A stretch of DNA of 64,000 nt, taken from NCBI GenBank assembly GCA_002918705.1, contig PQKR01000007.1, positions 167,482 through 231,481 of the forward strand, read 5' to 3'. Both the position numbers and the translations under genes were made by a program. The DNA comes from Escherichia sp. ESNIH1 (GTDB lineage: Bacteria; Pseudomonadota; Gammaproteobacteria; Enterobacterales; Enterobacteriaceae). The stretch's first letter is position 1. The number at the start of each line of letters is the position of its first letter. The notes beneath the pieces are model-generated. The model was not told the DNA's origin and ran no database searches. It saw only the letters and a list, made by a program, of their open reading frames with translations. Below are positions 1 to 9,281 of this stretch, one piece after another.

Positions 1-48
1 TGGGACAAGGTCCGCCTGGTCACTACCATCGCGGACCAGGTCTGGTAA
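1..48 (+). CDS. 3' end of an unidentified gene
   Basis: The first 15 codons of the window read as an open frame ending WDKVRLVTTIADQVW and then TAA at 46-48, followed at once by an intrinsic terminator. The fragment is too short to assign to a family. Its plus-strand orientation and the terminator are the only support; it could be a chance open frame. Confidence 0.4.
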   Translation, partial: WDKVRLVTTIADQVW

Positions 49-56
49 GCGTTAAG

Positions 57-83
57 AGGGGCAGGATCCCTGCCCCTTTTTTT
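57..83 (+). terminator. Intrinsic terminator between the upstream gene and ydeE
   Basis: A 9-bp stem (57-65 with 69-77, AGGGGCAGG arms) with a 3-nt loop is followed by a run of seven T. It ends the plus-strand gene that enters at the left edge. The T run touches the ydeE stop codon at 82-84. Confidence 0.75.
68..75 (-). other. KOPS-type octamer, pointing away from dif
   Basis: CCCTGCCC on the plus strand (GGGCAGGG on minus), inside a terminator stem. It is the only one of the matches left of dif that points away. Confidence 0.4.
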
Positions 84-1278
84 ATGCTTTTGCCGTCCGG
101 AGACCGCTATCCCAGGGTCTGACCTGCATCCCACGCAGCATCATCAGCCAGGCCAGAACGATGATTGCCGCCAGGATAGCAAACAGCGTCCAGCCTGGCA
201 GGGTAGTCAGAATGATGCCGGTGGCAAGTGGATTCATCGCCGCGCCGAGCCAGCCGAGAGCCTGGGCTGAGAAGTAGCTGGCTTTCATCCCCGGCGGGGC
301 AATATGGTCGATCAGCATGTATTCCCCTGGCGCATAGACAATCTCCCCAACCGTAAATACGGCGGCGGAGACGCCCCATAGCCAGAGCTGGCTACCGGAG
401 ATCATAAAGCCGAGCAGCCCGATCACGAAGCAGAGCGTACCGATGGCCATCATCGGACGAATATTGCTGGCCTGCAGATAGCGGCCAATAACATACTGGA
501 ACATGACGACGATAACAGCATTGACCGGCAGCACCAGCGCTACCACCTTCTGCGCAAAGGCGTTATCGGCTACGGCCATAACATACTGTGAAATGCAGGA
601 GGCAAAGGAGCCGCTGACGAATGAAGCCAGCAGGCCGGAGAGGGTAAACCACAGCAGCGCTTTATCGTGAAGCAGAACCGATGGTGACCAGGGCTGGATG
701 ATCTCCTCCTCGCTCTTCACCCTGACGCGCTGTACCCAGATCTGAATAAACACCAGCGGGAAGGCGGCACAGCCCGCCGCCAGCCAGAAAGGCAGTTGGC
801 TGCTCTGCATCACCAGCAGCGTGCCCAGCGGTGGGCCGACCGTCCAGCCAATATTCAGAAATGAATAGTTTAGCGAGAACACTTTTGATTTCGCCGCGGG
901 TGGCAGCGTATCGGAGAAGTAGGCTTTCACAACGGTGGCGAAGACCGAGTAAGCGCAGTTAATTACCGAGAAGAAGACCACAACCAGCACCGCATTATGG
1001 CTAAGAGGAATGCCGATAAAGCTCAGTACAAACGTGGTGATAGCGATCAGCATGTAGCGCTTTTTATCAAATTTATCAGCGAGAATGCCGAAGCCGAGGC
1101 TAAAGAAGACGCCGACGGTCATTGCCACGGTCATGGCGAAACCAACCTGATCTACGGCCATGCCATACTGGCTATTGAGGTAAATCGTCATAAAGGGCAG
1201 CGTAGCGCCGCGCCCGATGGTTAACAGCAGTGATGAAGCGAGTAGTGCGATAATGGAGCGTTGCTGAGTTGTGATCAT
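82..1278 (-). CDS. ydeE: MFS exporter YdeE
   Basis: A 398-residue major facilitator superfamily protein with about 12 hydrophobic segments and a cytoplasmic loop near residues 180-200. Length and sequence match E. coli YdeE (about 395 aa), which has been reported as a dipeptide/arabinose-type exporter. It lies next to eamA and the mar genes, as in E. coli. The start ATG at 1278 opens on MITTQQRSIIALL, directly before the first membrane helix. It is divergent from eamA across a 189-bp gap. The family call is firm; the natural substrate is not evident from sequence. Confidence 0.9.
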   Translation of the reverse strand: MITTQQRSIIALLASSLLLTIGRGATLPFMTIYLNSQYGMAVDQVGFAMTVAMTVGVFFSLGFGILADKFDKKRYMLIAITTFVLSFIGIPLSHNAVLVVVFFSVINCAYSVFATVVKAYFSDTLPPAAKSKVFSLNYSFLNIGWTVGPPLGTLLVMQSSQLPFWLAAGCAAFPLVFIQIWVQRVRVKSEEEIIQPWSPSVLLHDKALLWFTLSGLLASFVSGSFASCISQYVMAVADNAFAQKVVALVLPVNAVIVVMFQYVIGRYLQASNIRPMMAIGTLCFVIGLLGFMISGSQLWLWGVSAAVFTVGEIVYAPGEYMLIDHIAPPGMKASYFSAQALGWLGAAMNPLATGIILTTLPGWTLFAILAAIIVLAWLMMLRGMQVRPWDSGLRTAKA

Positions 1279-1467
1279 GTTGTATCCGACAGTGCGTAGT
1301 TTTTATTTTTGCTTTCGCTATCAGCAATAACATGCCAAAAGCGCACTGTATAGCGACCAGATCTGAGACACCGCACAGGCTGACCTACCGAATATTGTGA
1401 TCTGTCTCTCGACAGATTTTTAAGATAACGTAAGATTTTTACAAATATTTAAACTTTAGAGGCAGGT

Positions 1468-2364
1468 ATGACGCGGAAAGACGGACTGCTGGCGTTACTG
1501 GTGGTAGTTGTTTGGGGGCTTAATTTTGTCGTCATTAAGGTCGGGCTGCATAATATGCCCCCCCTAATGTTGGCAGGTCTGCGCTTCGTGCTGGTGGCCT
1601 TCCCGGCGCTGCTGTTTGTCGCCCGGCCAAAGGTGCCGCTGCGCCTGCTGCTGGGCTATGGCCTGACTATCAGCTTTGGTCAATTTGCCTTTCTGTTTAG
1701 CGCCATCAAGTTTGGCATGCCCGCCGGGCTAGCCTCGCTGGTGTTGCAGGCGCAGGCTTTCTTTACCATCGTCCTCGGCGCGGTAGCTTTCGGCGAGCGG
1801 CTTCAGCTAAAGCAGGTGCTAGGAATTACCCTGGCCGTCTTTGGTGTTCTGGTGCTGGCGGAGTCTAGCCTTAACGGTCAGGACGTCACCGTACTGGGCT
1901 TTATGCTCACCCTGGCGGCCGCGTTTAGCTGGGCCTGCGGCAATATTTTCAATAAAAAGATTATGCAGCACCCATCGCGCCCGGGAGTCATGTCGCTGGT
2001 AGTCTGGAGCGCGCTGATCCCGGTAGTCCCTTTTATGGTCGCCTCGCTAATCTTTGATGGCCCCGCGCTGATGCTGCAAAGCCTGGTGCAGATTGATATC
2101 ACCACCGTGCTGTCACTGGTCTATCTGGCGTTTGTCGCCACCATCATTGGCTATGGGATCTGGGGAACGCTGCTCGGGCGGTACGAAACCTGGCGCGTTG
2201 CGCCGCTCTCGCTGCTGGTGCCGGTGGTAGGAATGGCCAGCGCCGCGTTACTGCTGGGAGAGACGTTGAACGGCCTACAGCTGTTGGGCGCTGCGCTGAT
2301 CATGGCAGGCCTCTACATCAACATCTTTGGCTTTCGTTTGCGTCGGTCGGTCACGGCGCGTTAA
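1468..2364 (+). CDS. eamA: Cysteine/O-acetylserine exporter EamA
   Basis: A 298-residue drug/metabolite transporter with ten predicted membrane helices arranged as two EamA repeats (roughly residues 5-135 and 150-290). E. coli EamA (YdeD, 299 aa) exports O-acetylserine and cysteine pathway metabolites and sits in the same place beside marB. The ATG at 1468 follows an AGAGG ribosome site. The gene converges on marRAB, and its TAA stop overlaps the A/T tract of the terminator that serves that operon. Confidence 0.93.
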   Translation: MTRKDGLLALLVVVVWGLNFVVIKVGLHNMPPLMLAGLRFVLVAFPALLFVARPKVPLRLLLGYGLTISFGQFAFLFSAIKFGMPAGLASLVLQAQAFFTIVLGAVAFGERLQLKQVLGITLAVFGVLVLAESSLNGQDVTVLGFMLTLAAAFSWACGNIFNKKIMQHPSRPGVMSLVVWSALIPVVPFMVASLIFDGPALMLQSLVQIDITTVLSLVYLAFVATIIGYGIWGTLLGRYETWRVAPLSLLVPVVGMASAALLLGETLNGLQLLGAALIMAGLYINIFGFRLRRSVTAR

Positions 2365-2384
2365 AAAAAAGCCCCGCACGGGGC
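2363..2384 (-). terminator. Intrinsic terminator of marRAB
   Basis: On the minus strand a GCCCC-GTGC-GGGGC hairpin (2371-2384) is followed by a run of eight T at 2363-2370. It lies 25 bp past the marB stop, so it should end the mar operon. The opposite side also abuts the eamA stop codon. Confidence 0.8.
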
Positions 2385-2408
2385 GGGGCAAGAACGTATT
2401 AGTCGTGC

Positions 2409-2612
2409 TCAGTTATAGTAGGGCACGCCTAACTCGTCGGATTTATCACTTCCTGAATCCATATGATTAAAGTCAAAAGGTGACCGATCATGGGCGGAAG
2501 GCATAATCATCGCGTCGCGCTGATTTTGTTCACTCGGGCGCGACTGCTCCGCAAAGCTGTTGCCAGAAAACAGCACCAGCAGAGTAAGGGCGGCGGAGAC
2601 GGTAAACTTCAT
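2409..2612 (-). CDS. marB: MarB, small periplasmic protein of the mar operon
   Basis: A 67-residue protein with an N-terminal signal peptide (about residues 1-21, ending NSFA-EQ). Its C-terminal part (FDFNHMDSGSDKSDELGVPYYN) closely matches E. coli MarB. MarB is reported to dampen marA expression by an unknown mechanism. It is the third gene of marRAB, 39 bp after marA, with an AGGAAAT ribosome site. The N-terminal third differs from the E. coli protein, as expected for a fast-evolving secreted protein. Confidence 0.9.
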   Translation of the reverse strand: MKFTVSAALTLLVLFSGNSFAEQSRPSEQNQRDAMIMPSAHDRSPFDFNHMDSGSDKSDELGVPYYN

Positions 2613-2651
2613 GATTTCCTCGATACGTCTAAATACAGGCGATTAACAGTT

Positions 2652-3026
2652 TTAATGGTTTAGCGGCAGCAGATAACGGGCTTCACCGTGCATATTAGTA
2701 ATGCGATACTTATGCGGCGGCACGTCGAAATAGTTTTTAAAGGTTCGGGTCAACGTCTGCTGAGACTCAAAGCCGTAGCGTTCTGCCAGATAGAGAATCG
2801 GCTCGTTGCTCTGCTTAAGCTTCTGTGCGATTTCAGTAAGCTTGCGGCTGCGGATATAGTGACCTAACGAGTGCCCGGTCTCTTTCTTAAACATCCGTTG
2901 CAGGTGCCATTTTGAATAACCTGAACGCTCAGAGACCTTCTCCAGCGACAGCGGTGACTCCAGGTTATCCTCGATCCAGTCCAATATGCTATGAATAGTA
3001 ATGGCGTCATTATTGCGTCTGGACAT
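2652..3026 (-). CDS. marA: MarA, AraC-type activator of the mar regulon
   Basis: A single-domain AraC/XylS activator of 124 aa with two helix-turn-helix motifs ([20 protein letters not shown] and [20 protein letters not shown]). It is nearly identical to E. coli MarA over the whole DNA-binding domain. MarA binds marbox sites and activates genes such as acrAB, tolC and micF. I place the start at the second of two adjacent ATGs (3026) because GAGG then lies 7 nt upstream; 3029 is also possible. The gene follows marR by 17 bp. The extreme C terminus is slightly shorter than in E. coli. Confidence 0.95.
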   Translation of the reverse strand: MSRRNNDAITIHSILDWIEDNLESPLSLEKVSERSGYSKWHLQRMFKKETGHSLGHYIRSRKLTEIAQKLKQSNEPILYLAERYGFESQQTLTRTFKNYFDVPPHKYRITNMHGEARYLLPLNH

Positions 3027-3043
3027 CATTATACCTCTTCTGT

Positions 3044-3478
3044 TTACGGCAGTATTTTCTTGAGTAAGTACTCAAGGGTTGCCACTTCATCTGCCGTTAA
3101 GTTTTTTGTTAGTTCCTGATGCAGGTCTTGCCCCACTAATTTATGGCCTTGCTCACAAAGCGCTGCGCCGTCGGCGGTGAGCTGGATCAGCACGCCGCGC
3201 TTGTCATGCGGATTAGGCTGGCGTTCAATCCAGCCTTTGCAGACCAGTCGATCCAACATTCGGGTTAGCGCCCCGAGATCGACAGACAGCACTTTTTTCA
3301 GCTCTACCGGCGTAATGCAGCTGGCACAGCGGATAGAGCAGAGCACCTTAAACTGCGTCGCCGTTATATCCAGCGGCGAAAGGTAATCGTTTAATAAGCG
3401 ATCTTTTTTCTGGTTGACCATATGGATCAAGCGGCCCAGTGGGATAATTTCATTGAACAGGTCACTGGTGCTTTTCAC
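3044..3478 (-). CDS. marR: MarR, repressor of the mar operon
   Basis: A 144-residue winged-helix repressor almost identical to E. coli MarR ([20 protein letters not shown] at the start; DNA-binding wing around DKRGVLIQL). It releases DNA when it binds salicylate-type ligands or when its cysteine is oxidised (copper stress). CSIRCASC near residues 47-54 and the C in VCKGW are retained. The start is GTG at 3478: this gives the E. coli length, and the open frame further upstream runs into the operator. The GTG is immediately preceded by the second MarR site, so repressor binding would cover the start region. Confidence 0.95.
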   Translation of the reverse strand: MKSTSDLFNEIIPLGRLIHMVNQKKDRLLNDYLSPLDITATQFKVLCSIRCASCITPVELKKVLSVDLGALTRMLDRLVCKGWIERQPNPHDKRGVLIQLTADGAALCEQGHKLVGQDLHQELTKNLTADEVATLEYLLKKILP

Positions 3479-3483
3479 GATGG

Positions 3484-3542
3484 TTGCCCCGGCAAGTAGA
3501 TTAGTCACGGCAGATATTATTGCCGGGGCAACTATAAGTCAA
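3484..3542 (-). promoter_or_regulatory. marRAB promoter with two MarR operator sites (marO)
   Basis: Minus strand: -35 TTGACT (3537-3542), a 17-bp spacer, and -10 TAATAT (3514-3519). Site I, TTGCCCCGGCAA (3520-3531), fills the spacer. Site II, TTGCCGGGGCAA (3484-3495), lies just before the marR GTG. Both are perfect or near-perfect dyads matching the E. coli marO layout (TTGCCnGGGCAA). Confidence 0.9.
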
Positions 3543-3551
3543 CTGAATGCA

Positions 3552-3575
3552 TTAACGTATGCCACAATTTGCTAA
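3552..3575 (-). promoter_or_regulatory. marbox upstream of the mar promoter
   Basis: The minus strand reads TAGCAAATTGTGGCATACGT then TAA just upstream of the -35 box. It resembles the E. coli marbox (GCAAAACGTGGCATCGGTCAA), where MarA, SoxS and Rob bind to activate the operon. Confidence 0.75.
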
Positions 3576-3719
3576 AACGTTTCATGTATAGATTTTTTGG
3601 CAATAAACCGATAATGAATAACTCTCAGTTATACATTGGGTTACTGCATTTCCCACTGCGCATGAAGGGCTTTTGTGCATATAATAGGCGCAACTATCCC
3701 GCCTTAAGGAGTACGGCTT

Positions 3720-4391
3720 ATGCAGGATCTGTTCAGAGCAATTGGATTGGGGTTGGTGGTGCTGCTGCCTCTGGCGAACCCGTTAACGACCGTGGCGCTG
3801 TTTCTAGGGCTTGCGGGCAATATGAACAAAGCCGAACGCGATCGTCAGTCGCTGATGGCGTCGGTCTACGTATTTGCCATCATGATGGTTGCCTGGTATG
3901 CCGGGCAGGTAGTGATGAATACCTTTGGCATCTCTATTCCGGGACTGCGTATTGCGGGCGGGCTGATCGTCGCCTTTATCGGTTTTCGGATGCTTTTCCC
4001 CCAACAAAAAGTGCATGAGTCACCAGAGGCCCGCAGCAAAACGGCCGAACTGATCGAGGAGCCAGACGCTAATATTGCTTTCGTTCCGCTGGCGATGCCC
4101 AGCACCGCCGGGCCGGGAACCATCGCGATGATTATCAGCTCGGCCTCCACGCTGCGTCACAGCTCTACCTTTCCGGACTGGGTGATCCTGGTTGCGCCGC
4201 CGCTGATTTTTCTGATTGTGGCGGTGATCCTCTGGGGCTGCCTGCGCAGTTCGGGGGCGGTGATGAGGCTGGTGGGAAAAAGCGGTATTGAAGCCATATC
4301 AAGGCTGATGGGCTTTCTGCTGGTGTGCATGGGGGTGCAGTTTATCATTAACGGGGTGCTGGAGATTATCTCCAACTACCCACTCTCATAG
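3720..4391 (+). CDS. marC: MarC-family inner membrane protein
   Basis: A 223-residue membrane protein of the MarC/UPF0056 family with six predicted helices (for example [20 protein letters not shown] near the N terminus). It is divergent from marRAB, as in E. coli. Despite its name it has no demonstrated role in multidrug resistance, and its substrate is unknown. The ATG at 3720 has AAGGAG about 8 nt upstream. A TATAAT hexamer at 3680-3685 is the likely -10 box. The gene ends just before a REP pair. Confidence 0.92.
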   Translation: MQDLFRAIGLGLVVLLPLANPLTTVALFLGLAGNMNKAERDRQSLMASVYVFAIMMVAWYAGQVVMNTFGISIPGLRIAGGLIVAFIGFRMLFPQQKVHESPEARSKTAELIEEPDANIAFVPLAMPSTAGPGTIAMIISSASTLRHSSTFPDWVILVAPPLIFLIVAVILWGCLRSSGAVMRLVGKSGIEAISRLMGFLLVCMGVQFIINGVLEIISNYPLS

Positions 4392-4395
4392 TAAC

Positions 4396-4476
4396 GCCCG
4401 GTGGCGCTGCGCTTACGCGGGCCTACAAATCCACACCGTGCCCATCGTAGGCCGGGTCAGCGCAGCGCCACCCGGC
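4396..4476 (+). repeat. REP/BIME element between marC and sotB
   Basis: Two GC-rich REP units in inverted orientation: GCCCGGTGGCGCTGCGC at the left, and GCGCAGCGCCACCCGGC at the right, joined by GGCCTAC/GTAGGCC arms. It lies between convergent genes, the usual place for enterobacterial BIMEs, and probably acts as transcription end and mRNA stabiliser. Confidence 0.85.
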
Positions 4477-4483
4477 ATAAACG

Positions 4484-5692
4484 CTATTGGGTCTGCTCTT
4501 CAAGCGCAGGATGCTCTTCCAGCACCGTGGGCCAGCGGCGGAAGATCACCACCGACCACACCAGCGCCGCCAGCGCGGGGACAGCGCCCACGTAACCCAC
4601 GTTAGCCATCGACCAGTGCAAGCTTACCTGGTTGCCCACCAGCGCGCCCGCGCCGATGCCAAGGTTAAAGATGCCTGAGAAGAGCGACATCGCCACGTCG
4701 GTGGCGTCCGGCGCCAGCGACAGGACCTTCACCTGCATACCAAGGCCGATAATCATAATCGCGATGCCCCAGAACACCCCGAGCACGGCGAGGTAGGTTG
4801 TGCTGTGCGAGGCGGGCAGCATCAGCACCAGTGAGATCGTGAGAATGGCAATCGCGCCGCTCACCAGCCCCGAGGCATGCTGGTTGCCTAGCTTGCCAAA
4901 CAGGATACTGCCGATGATCCCTGCGCCACCCAGAATCAGCAGCAGGACGGTAGCGAAGCTGGCGCTCAGTCCCGCCACGTGCTGCACAAACGGCTCGATG
5001 TAGCTATAGGCGGTGTAGTGCGCGGTCACGACGACGACCGTCAGCAGGTAGATACTCATCAGGGCCGGACGGCGAACCAGCAGCGGCAGGCTTTTCAGCG
5101 AGCCGGAGTGTTCACTCGGCAGTTTCGGCAGCAGCTTCGCCAGGCAGAGCAGGGTGATCAGCGCCCCAAGCCCGATGATAAAGAAGGTAGTGCGCCAGCC
5201 AAAGTATTGCCCGACGATGCGGCCTATCGGCAGCCCCAACACCATCGCCAACGCCGTACCGGTAGCCAGCAGGCTAAGCGCCTGGGCACGCTTGCCCGGC
5301 GGGGCCACGCGAATGGCGAGCGAGGCGGTGATCGACCAGAAGATAGCATGGGCAAAAGCAATGCCGATCCGGCTTATCACCAGCACGGTGAAGTTCCACG
5401 CGAGGAAAGAGAGCACGTGGCTGGCAATGAAAAGCACAAACAGCACAATCAACAGCTTGCGCCGCTCTACCTGGCTGGTGAGCAGCATAAACGGCAGCGA
5501 CAGCAGCGCTACCACCCAGGCATAGATGGTGAGCATAATGCCCACTTCCGGGGTCTGCATCCCGAAGCTGTCGGCGATGTCGGAGAGCAGTCCGACGGGA
5601 ACAAATTCAGTGGTATTGAAGATGAAAGCCGCAATGGCCAACGTCACGACGCGCAGCCACGCAACCTTGCGTGAAACAGTGTTCGTTGTCAT
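4484..5692 (-). CDS. sotB: Sugar efflux transporter SotB
   Basis: A 402-residue MFS exporter with 12 predicted helices, nearly identical to E. coli SotB/YdeA from the first residue ([19 protein letters not shown]). SotB exports arabinose, IPTG and related sugars. The C terminus carries a short extension: [12 protein letters not shown] instead of the LEEQTQ ending of E. coli, which looks like a small internal duplication. It converges on marC across a REP element. In E. coli the next genes would be yneK and ptrR (yneJ); here an accessory locus intervenes. Confidence 0.95.
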   Translation of the reverse strand: MTTNTVSRKVAWLRVVTLAIAAFIFNTTEFVPVGLLSDIADSFGMQTPEVGIMLTIYAWVVALLSLPFMLLTSQVERRKLLIVLFVLFIASHVLSFLAWNFTVLVISRIGIAFAHAIFWSITASLAIRVAPPGKRAQALSLLATGTALAMVLGLPIGRIVGQYFGWRTTFFIIGLGALITLLCLAKLLPKLPSEHSGSLKSLPLLVRRPALMSIYLLTVVVVTAHYTAYSYIEPFVQHVAGLSASFATVLLLILGGAGIIGSILFGKLGNQHASGLVSGAIAILTISLVLMLPASHSTTYLAVLGVFWGIAIMIIGLGMQVKVLSLAPDATDVAMSLFSGIFNLGIGAGALVGNQVSLHWSMANVGYVGAVPALAALVWSVVIFRRWPTVLEEHPALEEQTQ

Positions 5693-5832
5693 AAGGTTAT
5701 AGTAGTGTTGATGAGGGGAAAAGATATGGCGATCTTAAAACTTTCATTGGCGAAAATACAGCCATTTTGTGATTTAGATCTCATTTTAAACCCGTAATAA
5801 AAACGCTCTTTTCCCTAACGTTGATGGAAGCC

Positions 5833-6546
5833 ATGAAAAAACGGGAATTTATTACTCAGGATCTGCTCAGCAAGATCTTCCAGACTGCCAGCGAGCCGTT
5901 GCATAAATTACCCGCCGAGCGCGAACTTGCCGAAGAGTACGGCGTTTCGCGCTACACCGTGCGGGAAGCCTTAAAAAAGCTGGTCAGCATCGGCATAATT
6001 CGCATCGTGCAGGGCTCGGGCATTTACGTCAGCGAGAATGCGCGCAGCAATCCGCTGGTTTACAACTCTATTACCGAAAAACGCTTTGACCAAATGCGCT
6101 ATCGCCTGCTCAGCCTGCATAAACGGCTGCCCGGCAAGGAGGAGCAGCAGGTATTTGGCATCGGGGAAAATGATTGGCTGTGGTACTTCTGTCGCCTACG
6201 CTATGTGGACGATCGCTGCACGCAGATTGAAACTTCCAGCCTGCCGCTGGCGCATTTTCCCGATCTTAATCAACAGGTGATTGAAAGCTCATTGCAACGC
6301 TATGCGATCGGCAAAGGCCTCACGCTGTCCCACTTTCTCACTCACTATCAGGCGGTGGCGGTGGACAAAACCCAGGCCGCGCTGCTCGGCTGCAAACGCG
6401 GCACCCCCGCCATGAAAATTACGAATCGCGGCATTCTTGCGGGCAGCGAAGTCTGGATATTAAGTGAAGTGATCGACATCCATTATGAATGTACCTATGT
6501 CACGCCGTTTAATGCCGACAACCTGCGCTTTCGCAGCGGCAGTTAA
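5833..6546 (+). CDS. GntR-family (UTRA) transcriptional regulator
   Basis: A 237-residue regulator. An N-terminal GntR winged helix (residues about 5-72, with [18 protein letters not shown] as the recognition region) is followed by a C-terminal UTRA/HutC-type ligand domain (about 90-235). It is probably the local repressor of the carbohydrate locus to its right. The start at ATG 5833 is chosen because GGAAG lies just upstream; TTG 5821 and ATG 5824 are alternatives. The 3' end overlaps the convergent mannonate-dehydratase remnant by 4 bp. As its target genes are broken, it may be an orphan. Confidence 0.85.
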   Translation: MKKREFITQDLLSKIFQTASEPLHKLPAERELAEEYGVSRYTVREALKKLVSIGIIRIVQGSGIYVSENARSNPLVYNSITEKRFDQMRYRLLSLHKRLPGKEEQQVFGIGENDWLWYFCRLRYVDDRCTQIETSSLPLAHFPDLNQQVIESSLQRYAIGKGLTLSHFLTHYQAVAVDKTQAALLGCKRGTPAMKITNRGILAGSEVWILSEVIDIHYECTYVTPFNADNLRFRSGS

Positions 6547-7577
6547 GGCGTGTGTATGGCGCCGTTCGGCAGGCGGCTTTGCGTCCATTCATGCGGGCGA
6601 TAAACCACCGGGAAAGTTGCCATCGCCGCTTCATCCACCTGCATACCAATGCCCGGACGATCGAGCGGATACATATACCCGCCCTCCGCCTGCGGCGCAT
6701 TGGGGAATACCGCCAGGGTATTCGCCTGCGCGGGGATAAACTCCTGAATCGCCGCGTTGTGCAGGTGAATATTAAGATGGGTATTCACCGCCACGCCGAC
6801 AGGGGTCATATCTGGCGGCCCGTGCCATGCCAGACGCACGCCAAATGCCTGACAAAGCACCGCCAGCTTGAGCGCTGGCGTAATGCCACCAATTTGTGAC
6901 ACATGGCAGCGGATAAAATCGATCTGGCGATTGACGATCACATCGTGCCACTCGGCCGGATTGTTAAACAGCTCGCCCAGCGCCAGCGGCACGCTGCTGT
7001 GGGCACGGATCTGCGCTAGCCATCCGCTCTGCTGTGGCGATACGATGTCTTCCAAAAACCAGGGTTGATAAGGCTCCAGCGCCTTCGCCAGCTGAATAGC
7101 CTGCTGCGGAAAGAGTCGCTCATGGACGTCATGCAGAATATGAAAACGCTGACCGTACTTCTCGCGTAGCGCTTTAAACATGGCGACAGTATTCGCCATG
7201 TACTCATCTTGATCGTAGTAGGCGCCCAGTGTCGGTTCGCGGGTAGCGTGCAGATTCTGCGGCGTACCGCCGTAAAAACCGAGCTGGCAGCGAATATAGC
7301 GATAACCCTGCTCGAGCAGGGCATCCACCTGCGGATAGAGTTCATCCATACTCTCACCGGCAGCGTGACTGTAGACCGCAATCGCGTCCCTGGATTTACC
7401 CCCGAACAGCTGATAGAGCGGCATTCCCGCCAGCTGGCCTTTGATATCCCACAGCGCCATATCCACGCCGGCGATGGCGTTATTCATTACCGGACCGTTC
7501 CGCCAGTAGGCGTTCACCTGCATCATCTGCCACAGATCTTCGATGTGGTTGCCATCACGCCCAATCAACATCCATCG
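6543..7577 (-). pseudogene. 5'-truncated mannonate dehydratase/RspA-like enolase-superfamily gene
   Basis: The sequence matches D-mannonate dehydratase-type (ManD/RspA) enolase-superfamily proteins from [13 protein letters not shown] to the normal C terminus. Barrel residues are intact: HDVHER, the metal-ligand Glu in WFLED and ALGELFN, the His in [11 protein letters not shown], and IQEF. Roughly the first 55 residues, which form the capping domain start and part of the active-site lid, are missing. Homology stops near 7577, where the next gene begins on the opposite strand. The frame stays open to 7646 only by reading antisense to that gene. I judge it a non-functional remnant. Confidence 0.75.
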
Positions 7578-7579
7578 CG

Positions 7580-8238
7580 CGGTGGATCGCATCATGCCGC
7601 AGGTGCTGAGAACCGTATTTACGCCAACCCTGACGCTGTTTATCACCGCGCTGGTGGCGTTAGTGGTGATTGGTCCGGTGGGTATCTGGCTGGGTAAAGG
7701 CCTGGCGTGGTGTATTCAGGGCCTGTTTGATACCTCATCGGTGCTGGCGGGGTTGATTGTTGGCGCGATCCGTCCGGTGGCAATCCTCACCGGCATGCAT
7801 CATGCGATGACGCCCATTGCCCTGCAAAACTTCAGCGAACACGGCTACGACATGCTAATGCCGATGATGTGCATGGCAAACATGGCCATAGCTGGTGCGA
7901 CCTTTGCCATCTGGTTCCAGAACCGTCATCGTGACGATCGCACCGTGACGCTGTCAGCGGCCATCTCTGCGCTGCTGGGCATCACCGAACCGGCGCTGTT
8001 TGGCGTGTTGACCAAAGAGAAGCGGGCATTTATTGCCGCGACGATTGCCAGCAGCGTGGCGTCGGCGTTTATCGCTTTCTTTGGCGTGCGGCTGTTTGGC
8101 TACATTCTTTCCAGTATCTTCAGCCTGCCAGCCTATATCGGCCCGTGGTTCCCCTATGCCATCTCTGGCGTGCTGATCTCGCTGGTGATGTCGTTTAGCT
8201 TGACGCTGCTGTTAGTGCGGCGTGGTGCCGCACATTAG
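7580..8238 (+). pseudogene. 5'-truncated PTS EIIC (glucose/sucrose/beta-glucoside family) gene
   Basis: About 215 residues of a PTS permease EIIC domain, starting at [20 protein letters not shown], with several membrane helices, the LTGMHHAMTPI loop and the signature GITEPALFGV. Full EIIC domains are near 350 residues and usually carry an EIIB or EIIA domain. Here the N-terminal half and any EIIB are gone, so transport cannot work. The truncation point coincides with the truncation of the facing enolase-superfamily gene, pointing to one deletion. Confidence 0.8.
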
Positions 8239-8247
8239 CGCTTACTA

Positions 8248-9192
8248 TCAGGGCAGGCGGGCGATGTTTGCGGCAATGACGCTTGCCGAGTGCTGGAACT
8301 TCGCCTGCTCATCCTCCGCCAGCTGCAGTTCGATGATCTGCTGGACGCCATTCTGGGCCAGTACCGCCGGCACGCCGATGGCGATATTCTTCGCGCCATA
8401 CTCACCGTCCAGCACGCAGGAGATGGCTAACGCCCGATGGCTGCCGGTAAAAATATTGCGGCAGATCTCGGCGATGGTCCCGGCAATGCCGTATTCGGTG
8501 CAGCCTTTCCGGGCGTAGATATCAAAACCCTGACGGCGAACCTGCTCCGCCAGACGTTCACGATCCAGCGGCTGACCGGTCTTGCGCCGATAGACTTCGG
8601 CGATGGGTGAACCGTAGACCGAGGAGTGTGACCAAACCGGGAACTGGGTATCGCCATGTTCGCCGAGGATAAAGGCATCGATGCTCTGGGCACCAATATC
8701 CAACGACTGGGCGAGGGAGCGGCGCAGACGGGTGGTATCCAGCCAGACGCCGGTGCCGATGACCTGGTTACGCGGCAGGCCAGAGAGCTTCCACACCTGC
8801 CAGGTGATAATGTCACACGGATTGGTGGCGATCAGAAAGATGCCGTTGAAGCCGCTAGCCATCATCTGCGGGACAATTTTCTTGACGATTTTGGCGGTAT
8901 TGGTCAGCTCATCCAGCCGGGTCTGGCCGGGCTGCAGCGGCCCGCCGGAGACGGTGATCACCGCGATATCGACATCCGCGCACTCGCTGACGTCACGGGT
9001 AGAGATAGCCATCATCCCCGGCATATAGGCCGCTGCGTCTGCCAGATCCTGGGCATGCCCCTCGACGCGATCGCGGTTGAGATCGACCAGAATCAGCTCT
9101 TCAGCGATGTTCTGATTCAGCAGGGCATAGGCTGCCGATGCACCGACGTTGCCGGTACCAATAATCATGACCTTACGGGCTTTGGTATTCAT
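8248..9192 (-). CDS. L-lactate/malate-type (2-hydroxyacid) dehydrogenase
   Basis: A 314-residue NAD-dependent dehydrogenase of the LDH/MDH fold. The Rossmann glycine motif is at the N terminus (IIGTGNVGASAAYALL) and an acidic residue after the second strand (LVDLNRD) indicates NAD preference. The substrate-loop region is GGPLQPGQTRLDEL, with TNPCDI and the catalytic His in ILGEHGDTQF. It resembles L-lactate or L-2-hydroxyisocaproate dehydrogenases more than cytosolic malate dehydrogenase. The start is ATG 9192 (MNTKARKVMIIG), since residues before it are not family-like. It lies with the broken sugar locus and may have served the same pathway. Confidence 0.85.
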   Translation of the reverse strand: MNTKARKVMIIGTGNVGASAAYALLNQNIAEELILVDLNRDRVEGHAQDLADAAAYMPGMMAISTRDVSECADVDIAVITVSGGPLQPGQTRLDELTNTAKIVKKIVPQMMASGFNGIFLIATNPCDIITWQVWKLSGLPRNQVIGTGVWLDTTRLRRSLAQSLDIGAQSIDAFILGEHGDTQFPVWSHSSVYGSPIAEVYRRKTGQPLDRERLAEQVRRQGFDIYARKGCTEYGIAGTIAEICRNIFTGSHRALAISCVLDGEYGAKNIAIGVPAVLAQNGVQQIIELQLAEDEQAKFQHSASVIAANIARLP

Positions 9193-9281
9193 TCTTTTTC
9201 CGTTAACCGTTAATGGCGACCGCTTCAAAATATCCCTTGCCGCGCATCAGCGCAATATCTTGAAACATCTATACTATTATC

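Noticed and set aside
4979..5674. Long open frame antisense to sotB
   Set aside because: It is rich in Gln/Arg/His with no domain, and it exactly shadows a conserved transporter gene; typical antisense frame of GC-rich coding DNA.
7582..7697. N-terminal part of the open frame of the ManD remnant beyond 7577, and of the EIIC frame before 7580
   Set aside because: Each is only the antisense of the other gene across the junction and shows no family similarity, so I did not treat either gene as intact with a novel N terminus.
8656..9213. 185-codon frame opposite the LDH-type gene
   Set aside because: Low-complexity antisense product; the minus-strand frame has a full dehydrogenase motif set.
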